Part shown: in pieces, positions 38,281 through 47,339 of the stretch
Position numbering within the stretch: the first letter of the stretch is position 1
Layout of the letters: each line of letters opens with the position of its first letter
NCBI RefSeq assembly: GCF_000717645.1
Contig: NZ_JNZZ01000009.1
Coordinates: 62,001 to 126,000 of the forward strand
Length of the DNA stretch: 64,000 bases
Reading direction: 5' to 3'
Origin: Streptomyces californicus
Lineage (GTDB): Bacteria > Actinomycetota > Actinomycetes > Streptomycetales > Streptomycetaceae
Notes under the pieces: model-generated
The model's database searches: none
The model's input: only the letters and a program-made list of their open reading frames with translations
What the model was told of the DNA's origin: nothing
Made by a program: the position numbers and the translations under genes

Positions 38281-39119
38281 GTCTCTCCCAGCAGTTTCTC
38301 GATGAATTCCCGCGACAGCCGGGGCGTGAGGGCCTGCGACCGGATGAGGTTGTAGCGCATCTCCAGGATCTGCACCTGCCTCGGATCGCTGATCAGCCCG
38401 CTGATGAGCTGGACCTCGTTGAGCCCGACGGTCTTTCCATCATTGAGCTTAAGGATGCGGTGCGAGCCCCCCAGCCCCGCGTGCTCCTCCGCCTCCATCG
38501 GCATGACCTGGATCTCCACATGCCGCAACTGGCTCAGCTCCAGCAGACGTTCGAGCTGACGACGCAGCACCATTCTGCCCCCGGTGCGCCGCCGGAGCGT
38601 CGCCTCTTCCTGGACGAAGGTCAGCAGGGGAGCGGGGCGGCGGTCGAAGACCACCTGCCGGGCCATGCGAGCGGCCACCAAGCGCTCGATGTCGTCCTCG
38701 GCGTACGAGGGACGCCGCTCGCGATACAGCGCGCGGGCGTACTCCTCGGTCTGGAGCAGCCCGTCGATCACGCCGTTGGCGTACGAACCGATCTCGACCG
38801 CCTCCGCCTCCAGCTTGGCCAGGTCGCGGACCTTTCTCGGGTACCGCGCCTCCTCCACGTCCTTCTTCATCGCCGCGACCTTGCCGGCCGCCCCGACCGC
38901 CGTGTCCGTGCGGTCCAGGAAGTCCGGCTGCGGGATGCGCCGCCCGCCCTCCACCTTGAAGACCATGTTCTCGCTGTAGCCGATGAGCGAGCCCAATTCC
39001 GCCGCCCGTAGCCCGGCCGCCTCGCGCCACAGCTTGATCTGCCGGCCCACGGCAGCGATGACCGCGCCGGAGTCGTCCTCCAGGCCGAACTCCTGGTCCT
39101 CTTCCGTTCCGTCGATCAT
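38277..39119 (-). CDS. XRE-family regulator with DUF5753 domain (WhiJ-like)
   Basis: 280 residues; ATG 39119 has GAGGA 6 nt upstream. The helix-turn-helix is at about 20-75 ([36 protein letters not shown]). The DUF5753 domain from about 100 contains [18 protein letters not shown] and [20 protein letters not shown]. Homologues pair with DUF397 proteins and control sporulation or antibiotic genes. Divergent from the RsbW-like gene. Confidence 0.88.
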   Translation of the reverse strand: MIDGTEEDQEFGLEDDSGAVIAAVGRQIKLWREAAGLRAAELGSLIGYSENMVFKVEGGRRIPQPDFLDRTDTAVGAAGKVAAMKKDVEEARYPRKVRDLAKLEAEAVEIGSYANGVIDGLLQTEEYARALYRERRPSYAEDDIERLVAARMARQVVFDRRPAPLLTFVQEEATLRRRTGGRMVLRRQLERLLELSQLRHVEIQVMPMEAEEHAGLGGSHRILKLNDGKTVGLNEVQLISGLISDPRQVQILEMRYNLIRSQALTPRLSREFIEKLLGET

Positions 39120-39261
39120 CTGGCGTCCTCGCCCCCATTCCGTGCGCCCGCGCGGCGGGCACCGTACGTACGGGGACAGGCCCGTACACACCAGGGACAG
39201 TGACGGGCCGTACCCGCGCCGATGCTTCTCAGCGTAGTGACGAGCCGCCACTCTGAGTGAC
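39120..39261. promoter_or_regulatory. Divergent promoter region with CCGTACGTACGG palindrome
   Basis: A perfect 12-bp palindrome lies at 39162-39173, 43 nt before the XRE start, with related CCCGTAC sequences nearby. It is a plausible autoregulatory operator for the XRE protein. This is inference from position. Confidence 0.4.
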
Positions 39262-39861
39262 ATGAACCAAGAAATCACCCAACCGAGGGCGCGCACCGGA
39301 CAGTTCGCCGTCCAGTTCTCCGCCACCCGCCGGGGCGCCCGGCTCGCCCGGCTGCTCGCCACCGAGCAACTCCGCTCCTGGGGTCTGCCGCTGGAGAACG
39401 CGAGCCTCGTCGTCGGCGAGCTGGCGGCCAACGCGGCGCTGCACGGGTGCGTCCCCGACCGGGACTTCCGGATTCTGCTGGGCGTCTACGGCGACGTGCT
39501 GCGGATCGAGGCCGTCGACACCCTGGGGGACCGCCTTCCGGAGAGGTGCGACCCGGACGCCGAATCCGAGGGCGGACGCGGGCTGTTGCTCGTCGAGGCG
39601 CTGTCGGTGCGGTGGGGTACCGAGCACGGGCCCTTCCCGCGCAGACGGTCTGGGCCGAGGTGGCGCTCACCGGATCGTGACAGTCGCGACCCGGTGGCTC
39701 GGGGGAAGGCCGCCGGGATCGCGTGCCACCGGGTCGCGGTCCGCCGCGACCCGGTGACGCGCGACGCAAAAGCTTTTGAGTACTTGTCTGTGATTCCTGG
39801 AGAGAACACCCCACCCAACCCCCTGAGCGGACCTCTGCGGGTCCCGCGTCAGCGGGCGTGA
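39262..39861 (+). pseudogene. RsbW-like ATP-binding (anti-sigma kinase) gene, frameshifted near 3' end
   Basis: Reads as 199 residues. The HATPase fold is normal to about residue 127: N-box VVGELAANAALHG and lid GGRGLLLVEALSVRWGTEHG. Then the reading frame changes. In the frame one base earlier the expected end TVWAEVALTGS follows and stops at 39680. One missing base near 39640-39646 (CGCAGACG where CGCAAGACG is expected) explains both, so residues after about 128 are out-of-frame translation. Either a real mutation or a sequence error. Forms a WhiJ-cluster set with the divergent XRE and DUF397 genes. Confidence 0.75.
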
Positions 39862-40023
39862 GGAGGCATCACTCGCGCGGGTGAACTGTGCCAACCGGGC
39901 TGGATTTTCGCCCTGTTGGCGGGCATATGCTCACGCTGACCAAACCAGACATGAGACGGCCCCCGGCCGGGACTGGCATCCCGACCGAAGGCCTGACCAG
40001 CGAGGAAGTACAGGAGCTTCCCC

Positions 40024-41151
40024 ATGGCTACCCAGCAGGTTAGCGCGCCTCCGCGCGCGCCGTCCGCCGGTGTCGTACACGTCAACATCCGGCTCACCGA
40101 CGGCTACACGATCATTTCCAACCGGCTCTCCCAGCACCGTGGCCTGTCGCTGCTGGCCATCGGCCTCGGCACCCACATCCAGTCGGTCCCCGACGGGTGG
40201 CGCGTCGGCGTCAAGGCGCTCGCCGCGATCTTCCCGGAGAGCGAGGCCCGTATCGCCGCCGCCCTGCGCGAACTGGAGCGGCACGGGTTCCTGCGCCGCG
40301 TCCGGGAGCGGGTGCCGGGCGGGCGGGTGGCCACGCGCACGGAGTCGTACAACCATCCTGAGGCGGCGGCGCGGGGGAGGGGTGCGGCGGCGGCCGGGCC
40401 GGTGAGGGTGCCGGTTGCGGAGCCCGCGTCCGTACGTGTCCCGGCGCTCAACGACGAGCCCGAGCCCGTACGCATCCCTGTGCTGGACCCCGAGCCCGTG
40501 CCCGTACCGGCGCTGAACCTCGCGCCCGTACCTGCGCCGGACTCCGTGCCTGCGTCGTGGCCCGTACGCGTACCGGCTCCCGAGTCCGTGCGGGAGGCCG
40601 TCCCCGTACGCGCCGCCGCACCCGCGCCGGAAGCCGTACGCGACGCGGCCCCCGGCCCGGAGCTCACCCCCGCACCGGCTCCCGCTCCCGCCCCGGAGCC
40701 CGAACGGCGGCTCGTGCCGTCGCCCACCGCGCCGAAGCCACCGCCCCGGCCACTGCCCAGCCCGTCCGGGACCGATGCCGCGCTGACCGGCGAGGCCGTA
40801 CGGCTGCTGGCTCGACTCCACGTCACCGCGCCCCGGTTCGTCCTCTCCGAGCAGGACGTCGAGCGGCTGGCCCCGGGTGTCGCGGCCTGGCTGGAGCGCG
40901 GGGTGCGGCCGGACGCCGTACGGGCGGCGCTCACCGACGATCCGCCCGTGCCCCTCCGCCATCCGGCCAAGCTGCTGCGGCACCGGCTCATCGCGCTGCT
41001 CCCGCCCCCGCTCCTCGTCGCCGCGCCCGTCGTCCCGCTCCGGAACTGCGACGGCTGCGACCGCAGCTTCCGCTCGGCGGGGCACGACCGGTGCCGGGAC
41101 TGCCGTGAGGCACGCGCCTACGCCGAAGGGGCCCGCCCGGCCGGGGTGTGA
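40024..41151 (+). CDS. Winged-helix protein with Pro-rich linker and C-terminal zinc ribbon
   Basis: 375 residues. Residues ~25-105 resemble a winged helix (GLSLLAIGLGTHIQ, ALAAIFPESEARIAAALREL, FLRRVRERVPGGRV). Residues ~125-250 are a degenerate repeat rich in PVRVPA/EPVPVPAL. A ~75-residue helical segment follows (TGEAVRLLARLHVTAPRF). Near the end NCDGCDRSF and DRCRDC put four Cys (342, 345, 357, 360) in a zinc ribbon. Probably binds DNA; target unknown. No operon partner. Confidence 0.65.
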   Translation: MATQQVSAPPRAPSAGVVHVNIRLTDGYTIISNRLSQHRGLSLLAIGLGTHIQSVPDGWRVGVKALAAIFPESEARIAAALRELERHGFLRRVRERVPGGRVATRTESYNHPEAAARGRGAAAAGPVRVPVAEPASVRVPALNDEPEPVRIPVLDPEPVPVPALNLAPVPAPDSVPASWPVRVPAPESVREAVPVRAAAPAPEAVRDAAPGPELTPAPAPAPAPEPERRLVPSPTAPKPPPRPLPSPSGTDAALTGEAVRLLARLHVTAPRFVLSEQDVERLAPGVAAWLERGVRPDAVRAALTDDPPVPLRHPAKLLRHRLIALLPPPLLVAAPVVPLRNCDGCDRSFRSAGHDRCRDCREARAYAEGARPAGV

Positions 41152-41201
41152 CCGGGCGGGGCCGCCCGGACCGGTCCGGGCGTCGGCCCCTGGTGGCGCG
41201 C

Positions 41202-41657
41202 TCAGTCGTGTCTGCCTCCGTGGTGGTCGGCCAGGCGGGTGAGCAGGTCCGTCAGAATCCGCCGGTCGGCCGCGCCCAGCGGGGCGAGGAACTCCTCCTG
41301 TGCGGCGGCGAGCAGGCCGTCGAGGTGAGTGAGTTCCCGGCGGCCCTCCGCCGTGATGCTGACGATGTTGCGGCGGCGGTCCTCCGGGTCGGGCGCCCGC
41401 TTAAGGAGCCGCCGCGCGGCCAGGTCGTTGACGGTGGCCACCATGTCACTGCGGTCGATGCCCGTGCGCCGGCCGAGAGCGGCCTGACTGGAGGGCCCGT
41501 ACTCCTCCGACGCGGCGAGCAGCGCGTAGTGGTAGCGCCGTACGCCCGCTTCGGCGAGCGCCCGGTCCACGATCCGGTTGGCGGCCAGGGCCGCCTGGTT
41601 GGTCAGCCTGCTCGGCAGTGCCCGCAGCCGTCGCGGGGTCCCCTCGTCGTTGTCCAC
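41202..41657 (-). CDS. MarR-family transcriptional regulator
   Basis: 151 residues from GTG 41657. Winged helix with SQAALGRRTGIDRSDMVATV and the wing DPEDRRRNIVSITAEGRREL, the MarR DxRxxxxxLT-like signature. No Shine-Dalgarno is clear and TTAGAT (-10-like on the minus strand) sits close upstream, so a leaderless mRNA is possible. Divergent from the epoxide hydrolase, which it probably controls. Confidence 0.88.
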   Translation of the reverse strand: MDNDEGTPRRLRALPSRLTNQAALAANRIVDRALAEAGVRRYHYALLAASEEYGPSSQAALGRRTGIDRSDMVATVNDLAARRLLKRAPDPEDRRRNIVSITAEGRRELTHLDGLLAAAQEEFLAPLGAADRRILTDLLTRLADHHGGRHD

Positions 41658-41714
41658 GGACCGCAATCTAACAATTCGTTGGCCACGCCCACGATCGAGG
41701 ATATTGTGGGTCGA

Positions 41715-41726
41715 GCCAACGTTGGC
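41715..41726. promoter_or_regulatory. Palindromic operator candidate between marR-type and epoxide hydrolase genes
   Basis: GCCAACGTTGGC is a perfect 12-bp palindrome in the 97-nt divergent gap. Partial copies lie nearby (TTCGTTGGCC at 41684; TTCCAACGAT at 41729). It is the best candidate for the MarR binding site. Confidence 0.5.
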
Positions 41727-41754
41727 ACTTCCAACGATATGGAAGGTCGCAACC

Positions 41755-42848
41755 ATGATCAAGCCGTTCCGCATCGACATCCCCCAGGCCGACCTCGACG
41801 ACCTGGCCGCCCGGCTCTCCCGCACCCGCTGGCCCAACGAGATCGTCGACGCCGGGTGGGACTACGGATTCCCGCTCGCACGTCTGAAGGGGCTGGCCGA
41901 CCGCTGGCGCGCCCGCTACGACTGGCGCGAGCACGAGGTCGGGCTCAACGAACTGCCCCACTTCACCACCGAGATCGACGGTCAGAACGTGCACTTCGTC
42001 CACGTGCGGTCGGCGCGACCGGACGCCCTCGCGCTGGTCCTCACCCACGGCTGGCCCGGGTCCTTTCTGGAGTTCCTCGACGTGATCGAGCCCTTGGCGC
42101 GCGACTTCCACCTGGTGATCCCGTCGATCCCGGGCTACGGCTTCTCCGGGCCGACCCGTGAGCGGGGCTGGGACGTCGTCCGGGTCGCACGGGCCTGGGC
42201 GGAGCTGATGCGCCGCCTCGGTTACGAGCGCTACGGAGCGCAGGGCGGCGACTTCGGGTCGGCCGTCTCGACGGCGCTCGGCGCGGTGGCCCCCGAGCGC
42301 GTGGTCGGAGTGCACGTCAACTACCTGCCGACCAGGCCGGATCCGGAGGCGGGGATCGAACTCTCCGAGGAGGACCGCGCCCGGCTGGAAGAGATCCGCC
42401 GGCTGATGGCGAACCGCCCGCCCTACCAGGCCCTCCAGGCGACCACCCCCCAGACCATCGGCTACGCCCTCACCGACTCGCCGGTGGCGCAGCTCGCCTG
42501 GATCGCCGAACGCTTCGCCCAATGGGCTGACCCCCGTGCGCCGGTGGACGACGAGCGGATTCTCACCGATGTCTCGCTGTACTGGCTGACCGCCACCGCC
42601 GCGTCCTCGGCGCGGCTGCACCGCGAGACGGCTCGGGGGCCCTGCCGTGCCCGGTGCCGCTGGGGGTGGCGGTGTTCGCCCACGACATCACCCGCTCGGT
42701 GCGGCCACTGGCCGAGCGGCTGTACGACATCCGGCACTGGTCGGAGTTCGACCGGGGCGGCCACTTCGCCGCCATGGAGGTGCCGGACCTCTTCGCCGCG
42801 GACGTCCGGGACTTCTTCCTCGGGCTCACCGGACGCGGAGCGCCGTGA
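41755..42848 (+). pseudogene. Epoxide hydrolase (EHN/alpha-beta hydrolase) gene, frameshifted
   Basis: The N-terminal epoxide hydrolase domain (MIKPFRIDIPQADLDDLAAR) and the catalytic fold are clear: HGWPGSFLEF oxyanion motif and nucleophile Asp in GAQGGDFGS. After LHRETARG the frame is lost; one base earlier it resumes as PVPLGVAVFAHDITR, includes the catalytic His (DRGGHFAAMEVP) and stops at 42848. One G missing from the run at 42635-42639 restores a 364-residue enzyme of normal length. As written the unshifted frame runs on to 43104. Confidence 0.8.
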
Positions 42849-43165
42849 AAGGCGTGCGTCGGCCGGTCGGTCCGCCCCGGCTTCCCTTCCGGTGCCCGTC
42901 CAGGTGTGGGCGCCGCCCGTGGTGGGTGCACCGGGTGGCGCGCGCGACGGCCGCACCGGACGGCGGGAGCGCCATGCCCGCACCGGACGGCGGGCGCGCC
43001 ACGCCCCACCCGATGGCGTCTGCATTTCGGTCAGGGCGGGCGTCGTTGCCGGTGCGTGGGGGAGGTGTGGCCGGATTGTCAGTGTTGACCTGGCCATGAC
43101 ATAGCCCGACCCTGGGCCCGTCGCGCAGCTCCACCCCCACCCCCACGGACCCAGGAGAAGCCAGC
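42849..43165 (+). other. Gap upstream of the carboxypeptidase gene
   Basis: 317 nt with no gene of its own. It contains a 27-bp tandem duplication, CGCACCGGACGGCGGG(A/C)GCG... at 42952-42978 and 42979-43005. TTGACC at 43085-43090 could be a -35, but no properly spaced -10 is clear. Confidence 0.5.
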
Positions 43166-44533
43166 ATGCGACTCGTCACCCCACGGGCGTCCCGGCCGAG
43201 AACCCGGCCGGCGAAGCCCCGCCGCACCGCCGCCCTCGCCGTCCTGCTCGCCCTCGGCCTCGCCGCCCCCGCCGCCACCGTGGCGACCGCCGGGCCCTCG
43301 GCCCCGGACGCGGCCGTCGCCGCGGACGAACGGACGCTCCAGTACGAGATCCCCGGGCGCACCACCCCCGCCGCCCGCACCGACATCGCCCGCGCGGGCG
43401 TCTCGATCGACGAGGTCCACGACCACGGCGTCGTGGTCACCGCGGACGCCGCCCAGGCCCGCAAGCTCCGGGCGCGCGGCCACACCCTGGAGGCCCTGCC
43501 CGCGCCGGTCGCCGACCCGCACGCGGCGGACGGGGTGAGCGCCCTCGACTTCCCGCCCGCCGACTCCCGCTACCACAACTACGCCGAGATGAACGCGGAG
43601 ATCGACGCCCGTATCGCGGCGAACCCCTCGATCATGAGCAAGCGCGTCATCGGCAAGACGTACCAGGGCCGGGACATCATCGCGGTCAAGGTCAGCGACA
43701 ACGTCGCCACCGACGAGGCCGAGCCCGAGGTCCTGTTCACCGCCCACCAGCACGCCCGCGAGCACCTGACCGTCGAGATGGCGCTCTACCTGCTGCGCGA
43801 ACTGGGCCAGGGGTACGGCTCCGACTCCCGAATCACGCAGGCGGTCAACGGCCGCGAGCTGTGGATCGTGCCGGACATGAACCCGGACGGCGGCGAGTAC
43901 GACATCGCCTCGGGCTCGTACCGGAGCTGGCGCAAGAACCGGCAGCCCAACTCCGGCTCCAGCGCGGTCGGCACCGACCTCAACCGCAACTGGGCCTACA
44001 AGTGGGGCTGCTGCGGCGGCTCCTCCTCCAGCACCTCCTCCGAGACGTACCGGGGTGCGGCCGCCGAGTCCGCGCCCGAGACGAAGGTCGTGGCGGACTT
44101 CGTGCGCAGCCGGGTGGTCGGCGGGAAGCAGCAGATCAGGGCGGCCATCGACTTCCACACGTACAGCGAACTGGTGCTGTGGCCCTTCGGCTACACGTAC
44201 AACGACACCGCCCCCGGCATGACCGCCGACGACCGCAACGCCTTCGCGGCCGTGGGCAAGAAGATGGCGGCGAGCAACGGGTACACCGCCGAGCAGTCCA
44301 GCGACCTCTACATCACCGACGGGTCGATCGACGACTGGCTGTGGGGCGCGCAGAAGATCTTCGGCTACACCTTCGAGATGTACCCGCGCTCGGCCTCCGG
44401 CGGCGGCTTCTACCCGCCCGACGAGGTCATCGAGCGCGAGACGTCCCGCAACCGGGACGCGGTCCTGCAACTGATCGAGAACGCGGACTGCATGTACCGC
44501 TCCATCGGCAAGGAGGCGCAGTACTGCTCCTGA
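43166..44533 (+). CDS. Secreted M14 zinc carboxypeptidase
   Basis: 455 residues. A basic n-region and hydrophobic core ([16 protein letters not shown]) form a signal peptide to about 42, and a ~90-residue propeptide follows. The peptidase has HxxE (His196/Glu199 in HQHAREH), third ligand His331 (IDFHTYSEL) and catalytic Glu404 (YTFEMYP). Resembles Streptomyces and Thermoactinomyces carboxypeptidase T. Likely scavenges peptides outside the cell. Cys282/283 and Cys442/454 may form disulfides. Confidence 0.93.
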   Translation: MRLVTPRASRPRTRPAKPRRTAALAVLLALGLAAPAATVATAGPSAPDAAVAADERTLQYEIPGRTTPAARTDIARAGVSIDEVHDHGVVVTADAAQARKLRARGHTLEALPAPVADPHAADGVSALDFPPADSRYHNYAEMNAEIDARIAANPSIMSKRVIGKTYQGRDIIAVKVSDNVATDEAEPEVLFTAHQHAREHLTVEMALYLLRELGQGYGSDSRITQAVNGRELWIVPDMNPDGGEYDIASGSYRSWRKNRQPNSGSSAVGTDLNRNWAYKWGCCGGSSSSTSSETYRGAAAESAPETKVVADFVRSRVVGGKQQIRAAIDFHTYSELVLWPFGYTYNDTAPGMTADDRNAFAAVGKKMAASNGYTAEQSSDLYITDGSIDDWLWGAQKIFGYTFEMYPRSASGGGFYPPDEVIERETSRNRDAVLQLIENADCMYRSIGKEAQYCS

Positions 44534-44551
44534 CGGGGTGAGTCCGGCAGG

Positions 44552-44593
44552 CCGCTCCGGTGCGGGGCCCACGTGGGCCCCGCACCGGAGCGG
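44552..44593. terminator. 42-bp perfect palindrome after the carboxypeptidase gene
   Basis: A 19-bp stem (44552-44570 with 44575-44593) with ACGT centre, so the whole 42 bp is self-complementary. No T-run. It probably acts as a bidirectional terminator. Confidence 0.75.
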
Positions 44594-44747
44594 TGTCGTG
44601 TGCGCGAGAACGCGTACCGGTGTCAGGTCACGTCGTGGACGTTGTTCTCTCCGGTCGCCCCGGCTCCCCGGCACGGGAATTCCGTCACAGGAATGATGTG
44701 TCGTCCGCATTCCTCCCGCGAGCCGTCTCCGGCCTTATGGTGCCGAT

Positions 44748-46595
44748 ATGTGCGGAATCGTGGGTTATGTCGGTGGACAGTCGGCGCAGGACGTCGTCGT
44801 CGCGGGACTCAAGCGCCTCGAATACCGGGGCTACGACTCGGCGGGCGTCGCCGTGCTCGCGGACGGCGGGCTCGCCGCCGCGAAGAAGGCGGGGAAGCTC
44901 GTCAATCTGGAGAAGGAGCTGAAGGACCGGCCGCTGCCGGCCGGGCGGACCGGGATCGGGCACACCCGGTGGGCGACGCACGGCGCGCCCACCGACGCCA
45001 ACGCCCACCCGCATCTGGACAACGCGGGCCGGGTCGCCGTCGTGCACAACGGGATCATCGAGAACTTCGCCGCCCTCCGCCGCGAGCTGACCGGGCGCGG
45101 CCACGCCCTGGAGTCCGAGACGGACACGGAGGTCGTCGCCCATCTGCTGGCCGAGGCGTTCTCGGCGGGCGGGGACCTCGCCGACGCGATGCGGCAGGTG
45201 TGCCGGAGGCTCGAAGGGGCCTTCACCCTCGTCGCCGTCCACGCCGACCAGCCGGACGTCGTCGTCGGCGCGCGGCGCAACTCGCCGCTCGTCGTGGGCG
45301 TCGGGCAGGGCGAGTGGTTCCTCGCCTCCGACGTCGCCGCCTTCATCGCGCACACCCGCTCCGCGATCGAGCTGGGCCAGGACCAGGTGGTCGAGCTGAG
45401 CCGCGAGGGCGTCGCCGTCACCTGGTTCGACGGGCAGCCGGCGGACGTGCGCGAGTACCACGTGGACTGGGACGCCTCCGCCGCCGAGAAGGGCGGTTAC
45501 GCCTCCTTCATGCTCAAGGAGATCGCCGACCAGCCCCAGGCCGTCGCCGACACCCTCCTCGGCCGGGTCGACGGGGAAGGGCTCCTCCACCTGGACGAGG
45601 TGCGCATCCCGGCCGCCGAACTGCGGGAGGTCGACAAGGTCGTCATCGTCGCCTGCGGCACCGCGTTCCACGCCGGGATGATCGCCAAGTACGCCATCGA
45701 GCACTGGACCCGGCTGCCCTGCGAGACCGAGCTGGCCAGCGAGTTCCGCTACCGCGACCCGATCCTCGACCAGCGCACCCTCGTCGTCGCCATCTCCCAG
45801 TCCGGCGAGACCATGGACACCCTGATGGCGCTGCGGCACGCCCGCGAACAGGGGGCGAAGGTCCTCGCCATCTGCAACACCAACGGCTCGACCATCCCCC
45901 GCGAGTCCGACGCCGTCCTGTACACGCACGCCGGGCCCGAGGTCGCCGTCGCCTCCACCAAGGCGTTCCTCACCCAGCTCGTCGCCTGCTACCTGGTGGC
46001 GCTCTACCTCGGCCAGGTGCGCGGCACCAAGTGGGGCGACGAGATCCGCACGGTGGTGCGCCAGCTCGCGGACGTGCCCCGCGAGGTGGACCGCGTCCTG
46101 GAGACGATGGAGCCCGTGCGCGCGCTGGCCCGCTCCCTCGCCCACCACGGGACCGTGCTGTTCGTCGGCCGGCACGTCGGCTACCCGGTCGCCCTCGAAG
46201 GCGCGCTCAAGCTCAAGGAACTCGCCTACATGCACGCCGAGGGCTTCGCGGCCGGCGAGCTGAAGCACGGGCCGATCGCGCTCATCGAGGAGGGCCTGCC
46301 CGTCGTCGTCATCGTCCCCTCGCCGCGCGGCCGTTCCGTCCTCCACGACAAGATCGTCTCCAACATCCAGGAGATCCGGGCCCGGGGCGCGCACACGATC
46401 GTCGTCGCCGAGGAGGGCGACGAGGCCGTCGTCCCGTACGCCGACCACCTCATCACCGTCCCCGCAACGCCTACGCTGCTTCAGCCGCTGGTCGCCACCG
46501 TGCCGCTCCAGGTCTTCGCCTGCGAGCTGGCGACGGCCCGCGGCAACGAAGTGGACCAGCCGCGCAACCTGGCGAAGTCCGTGACCGTGGAGTGA
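44748..46595 (+). CDS. glmS: Glutamine-fructose-6-phosphate aminotransferase
   Basis: 615 residues. MCGIVGYVGG exposes the N-terminal Cys nucleophile of the glutaminase domain (1-~230); two SIS domains follow (SQSGETMDTL binds sugar phosphate), ending DQPRNLAKSVTVE as expected. Makes glucosamine-6-P from fructose-6-P and Gln, the first step to UDP-GlcNAc. No glmS-ribozyme-like sequence was seen in the 154 nt between the palindrome and the ATG. Confidence 0.97.
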   Translation: MCGIVGYVGGQSAQDVVVAGLKRLEYRGYDSAGVAVLADGGLAAAKKAGKLVNLEKELKDRPLPAGRTGIGHTRWATHGAPTDANAHPHLDNAGRVAVVHNGIIENFAALRRELTGRGHALESETDTEVVAHLLAEAFSAGGDLADAMRQVCRRLEGAFTLVAVHADQPDVVVGARRNSPLVVGVGQGEWFLASDVAAFIAHTRSAIELGQDQVVELSREGVAVTWFDGQPADVREYHVDWDASAAEKGGYASFMLKEIADQPQAVADTLLGRVDGEGLLHLDEVRIPAAELREVDKVVIVACGTAFHAGMIAKYAIEHWTRLPCETELASEFRYRDPILDQRTLVVAISQSGETMDTLMALRHAREQGAKVLAICNTNGSTIPRESDAVLYTHAGPEVAVASTKAFLTQLVACYLVALYLGQVRGTKWGDEIRTVVRQLADVPREVDRVLETMEPVRALARSLAHHGTVLFVGRHVGYPVALEGALKLKELAYMHAEGFAAGELKHGPIALIEEGLPVVVIVPSPRGRSVLHDKIVSNIQEIRARGAHTIVVAEEGDEAVVPYADHLITVPATPTLLQPLVATVPLQVFACELATARGNEVDQPRNLAKSVTVE

Positions 46596-46640
46596 ACCGG
46601 GGCGCGCGTCCCGGACGATGGGGATGGCGAGGGTGGGTTC

Positions 46641-47009
46641 GTGATCATCGGAGTCGGTATCGACGTGGCCGAGATCGAGCGGTTCGGGGCGGCACTGGAG
46701 CGGACGCCCCAACTCGCCGACCGGCTCTTCGTCAGCGGTGAGCTGACGCTGCCGAGCGGCGAGCGGCGCGGAACCGCCTCGCTCGCCGCCCGGTTCGCCG
46801 CGAAGGAGGCCCTGGCCAAGGCGCTCGGCGCGCCGGGCGGGCTGCTCTGGAGCGACGTCGAGGTATGGGTCGAGGAGAGCGGGCAGCCCCGGCTGCGGGT
46901 GACCGGCACGGTCGCCGCCCGCGCCGCCGAACTGGGCGTACGGTCCTGGCACGTCTCGCTCAGCCACGACGCGGGGGTGGCGTCGGCGGTGGTCATCGCG
47001 GAGGGGTGA
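46641..47009 (+). CDS. acpS: Holo-[acyl-carrier-protein] synthase
   Basis: 122 residues, GTG start. [14 protein letters not shown] carries the Mg-binding Asp and [13 protein letters not shown] the Glu/Lys of the AcpS fold; [15 protein letters not shown] closes it. Transfers 4'-phosphopantetheine from CoA to carrier proteins. Only 45 nt after glmS; an operon with nnr is likely if the repeat tract between allows it. Confidence 0.95.
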   Translation: MIIGVGIDVAEIERFGAALERTPQLADRLFVSGELTLPSGERRGTASLAARFAAKEALAKALGAPGGLLWSDVEVWVEESGQPRLRVTGTVAARAAELGVRSWHVSLSHDAGVASAVVIAEG

Positions 47010-47061
47010 GCCCTCCGAAGCGCTGACGACCCGCCGCCTTCCCCCCGCCGCCACCGGGTGA

Positions 47062-47270
47062 CGGAGCGTCGAGTCCCGGGCAGGTGGGGAGTCGAGCGGG
47101 CGAGCGGGCGGGGACGGGAGTCGAGGGGGGCGAGCGGCCGGGTGACGGGGAGTCGAGGGGGCGAGCGGGCGGGTGACGGAGAGTTGAGGCCCGGACAGGC
47201 CGGGTGACGGAGAGTTGAGGCCCCGGCAGGCGGGGTGACGGGGAGCCGAGGGGTGGGCGGCCGGGTGACG
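47062..47270. repeat. About seven degenerate ~26-31-bp tandem repeats between acpS and nnr
   Basis: Consensus CGGGGAGTCGAGGGGGCGAG then CGGGCGGGTGA. Successive units differ by a few bases, with two close copies containing GAGAGTTGAGGCCC. The tract fills the 330-nt gap; no ORF is supported there. Strongly G-rich on the plus strand. Confidence 0.75.
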
Positions 47271-47339
47271 TGCGGCGGCCCGCCCGCCACACCCGCGCGA
47301 CGCTGGCATCCGCCCGCGTGATCGCGGAGGGTGGGACCC

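Noticed and set aside
39681..39861. The apparent 60-residue C-terminal extension of the RsbW-like protein as a real domain
   Set aside because: Composition is unlike the rest and it begins exactly where the family's normal end is found one frame away.
41653..41760. Mobile element or integrase scar explaining the frameshifts
   Set aside because: No transposase, terminal inverted repeats or target duplications were seen; single-base indels explain both cases.
44594..44747. glmS ribozyme or riboswitch before glmS
   Set aside because: The gap is only 154 nt with no matching core; such ribozymes are known mainly from Firmicutes.
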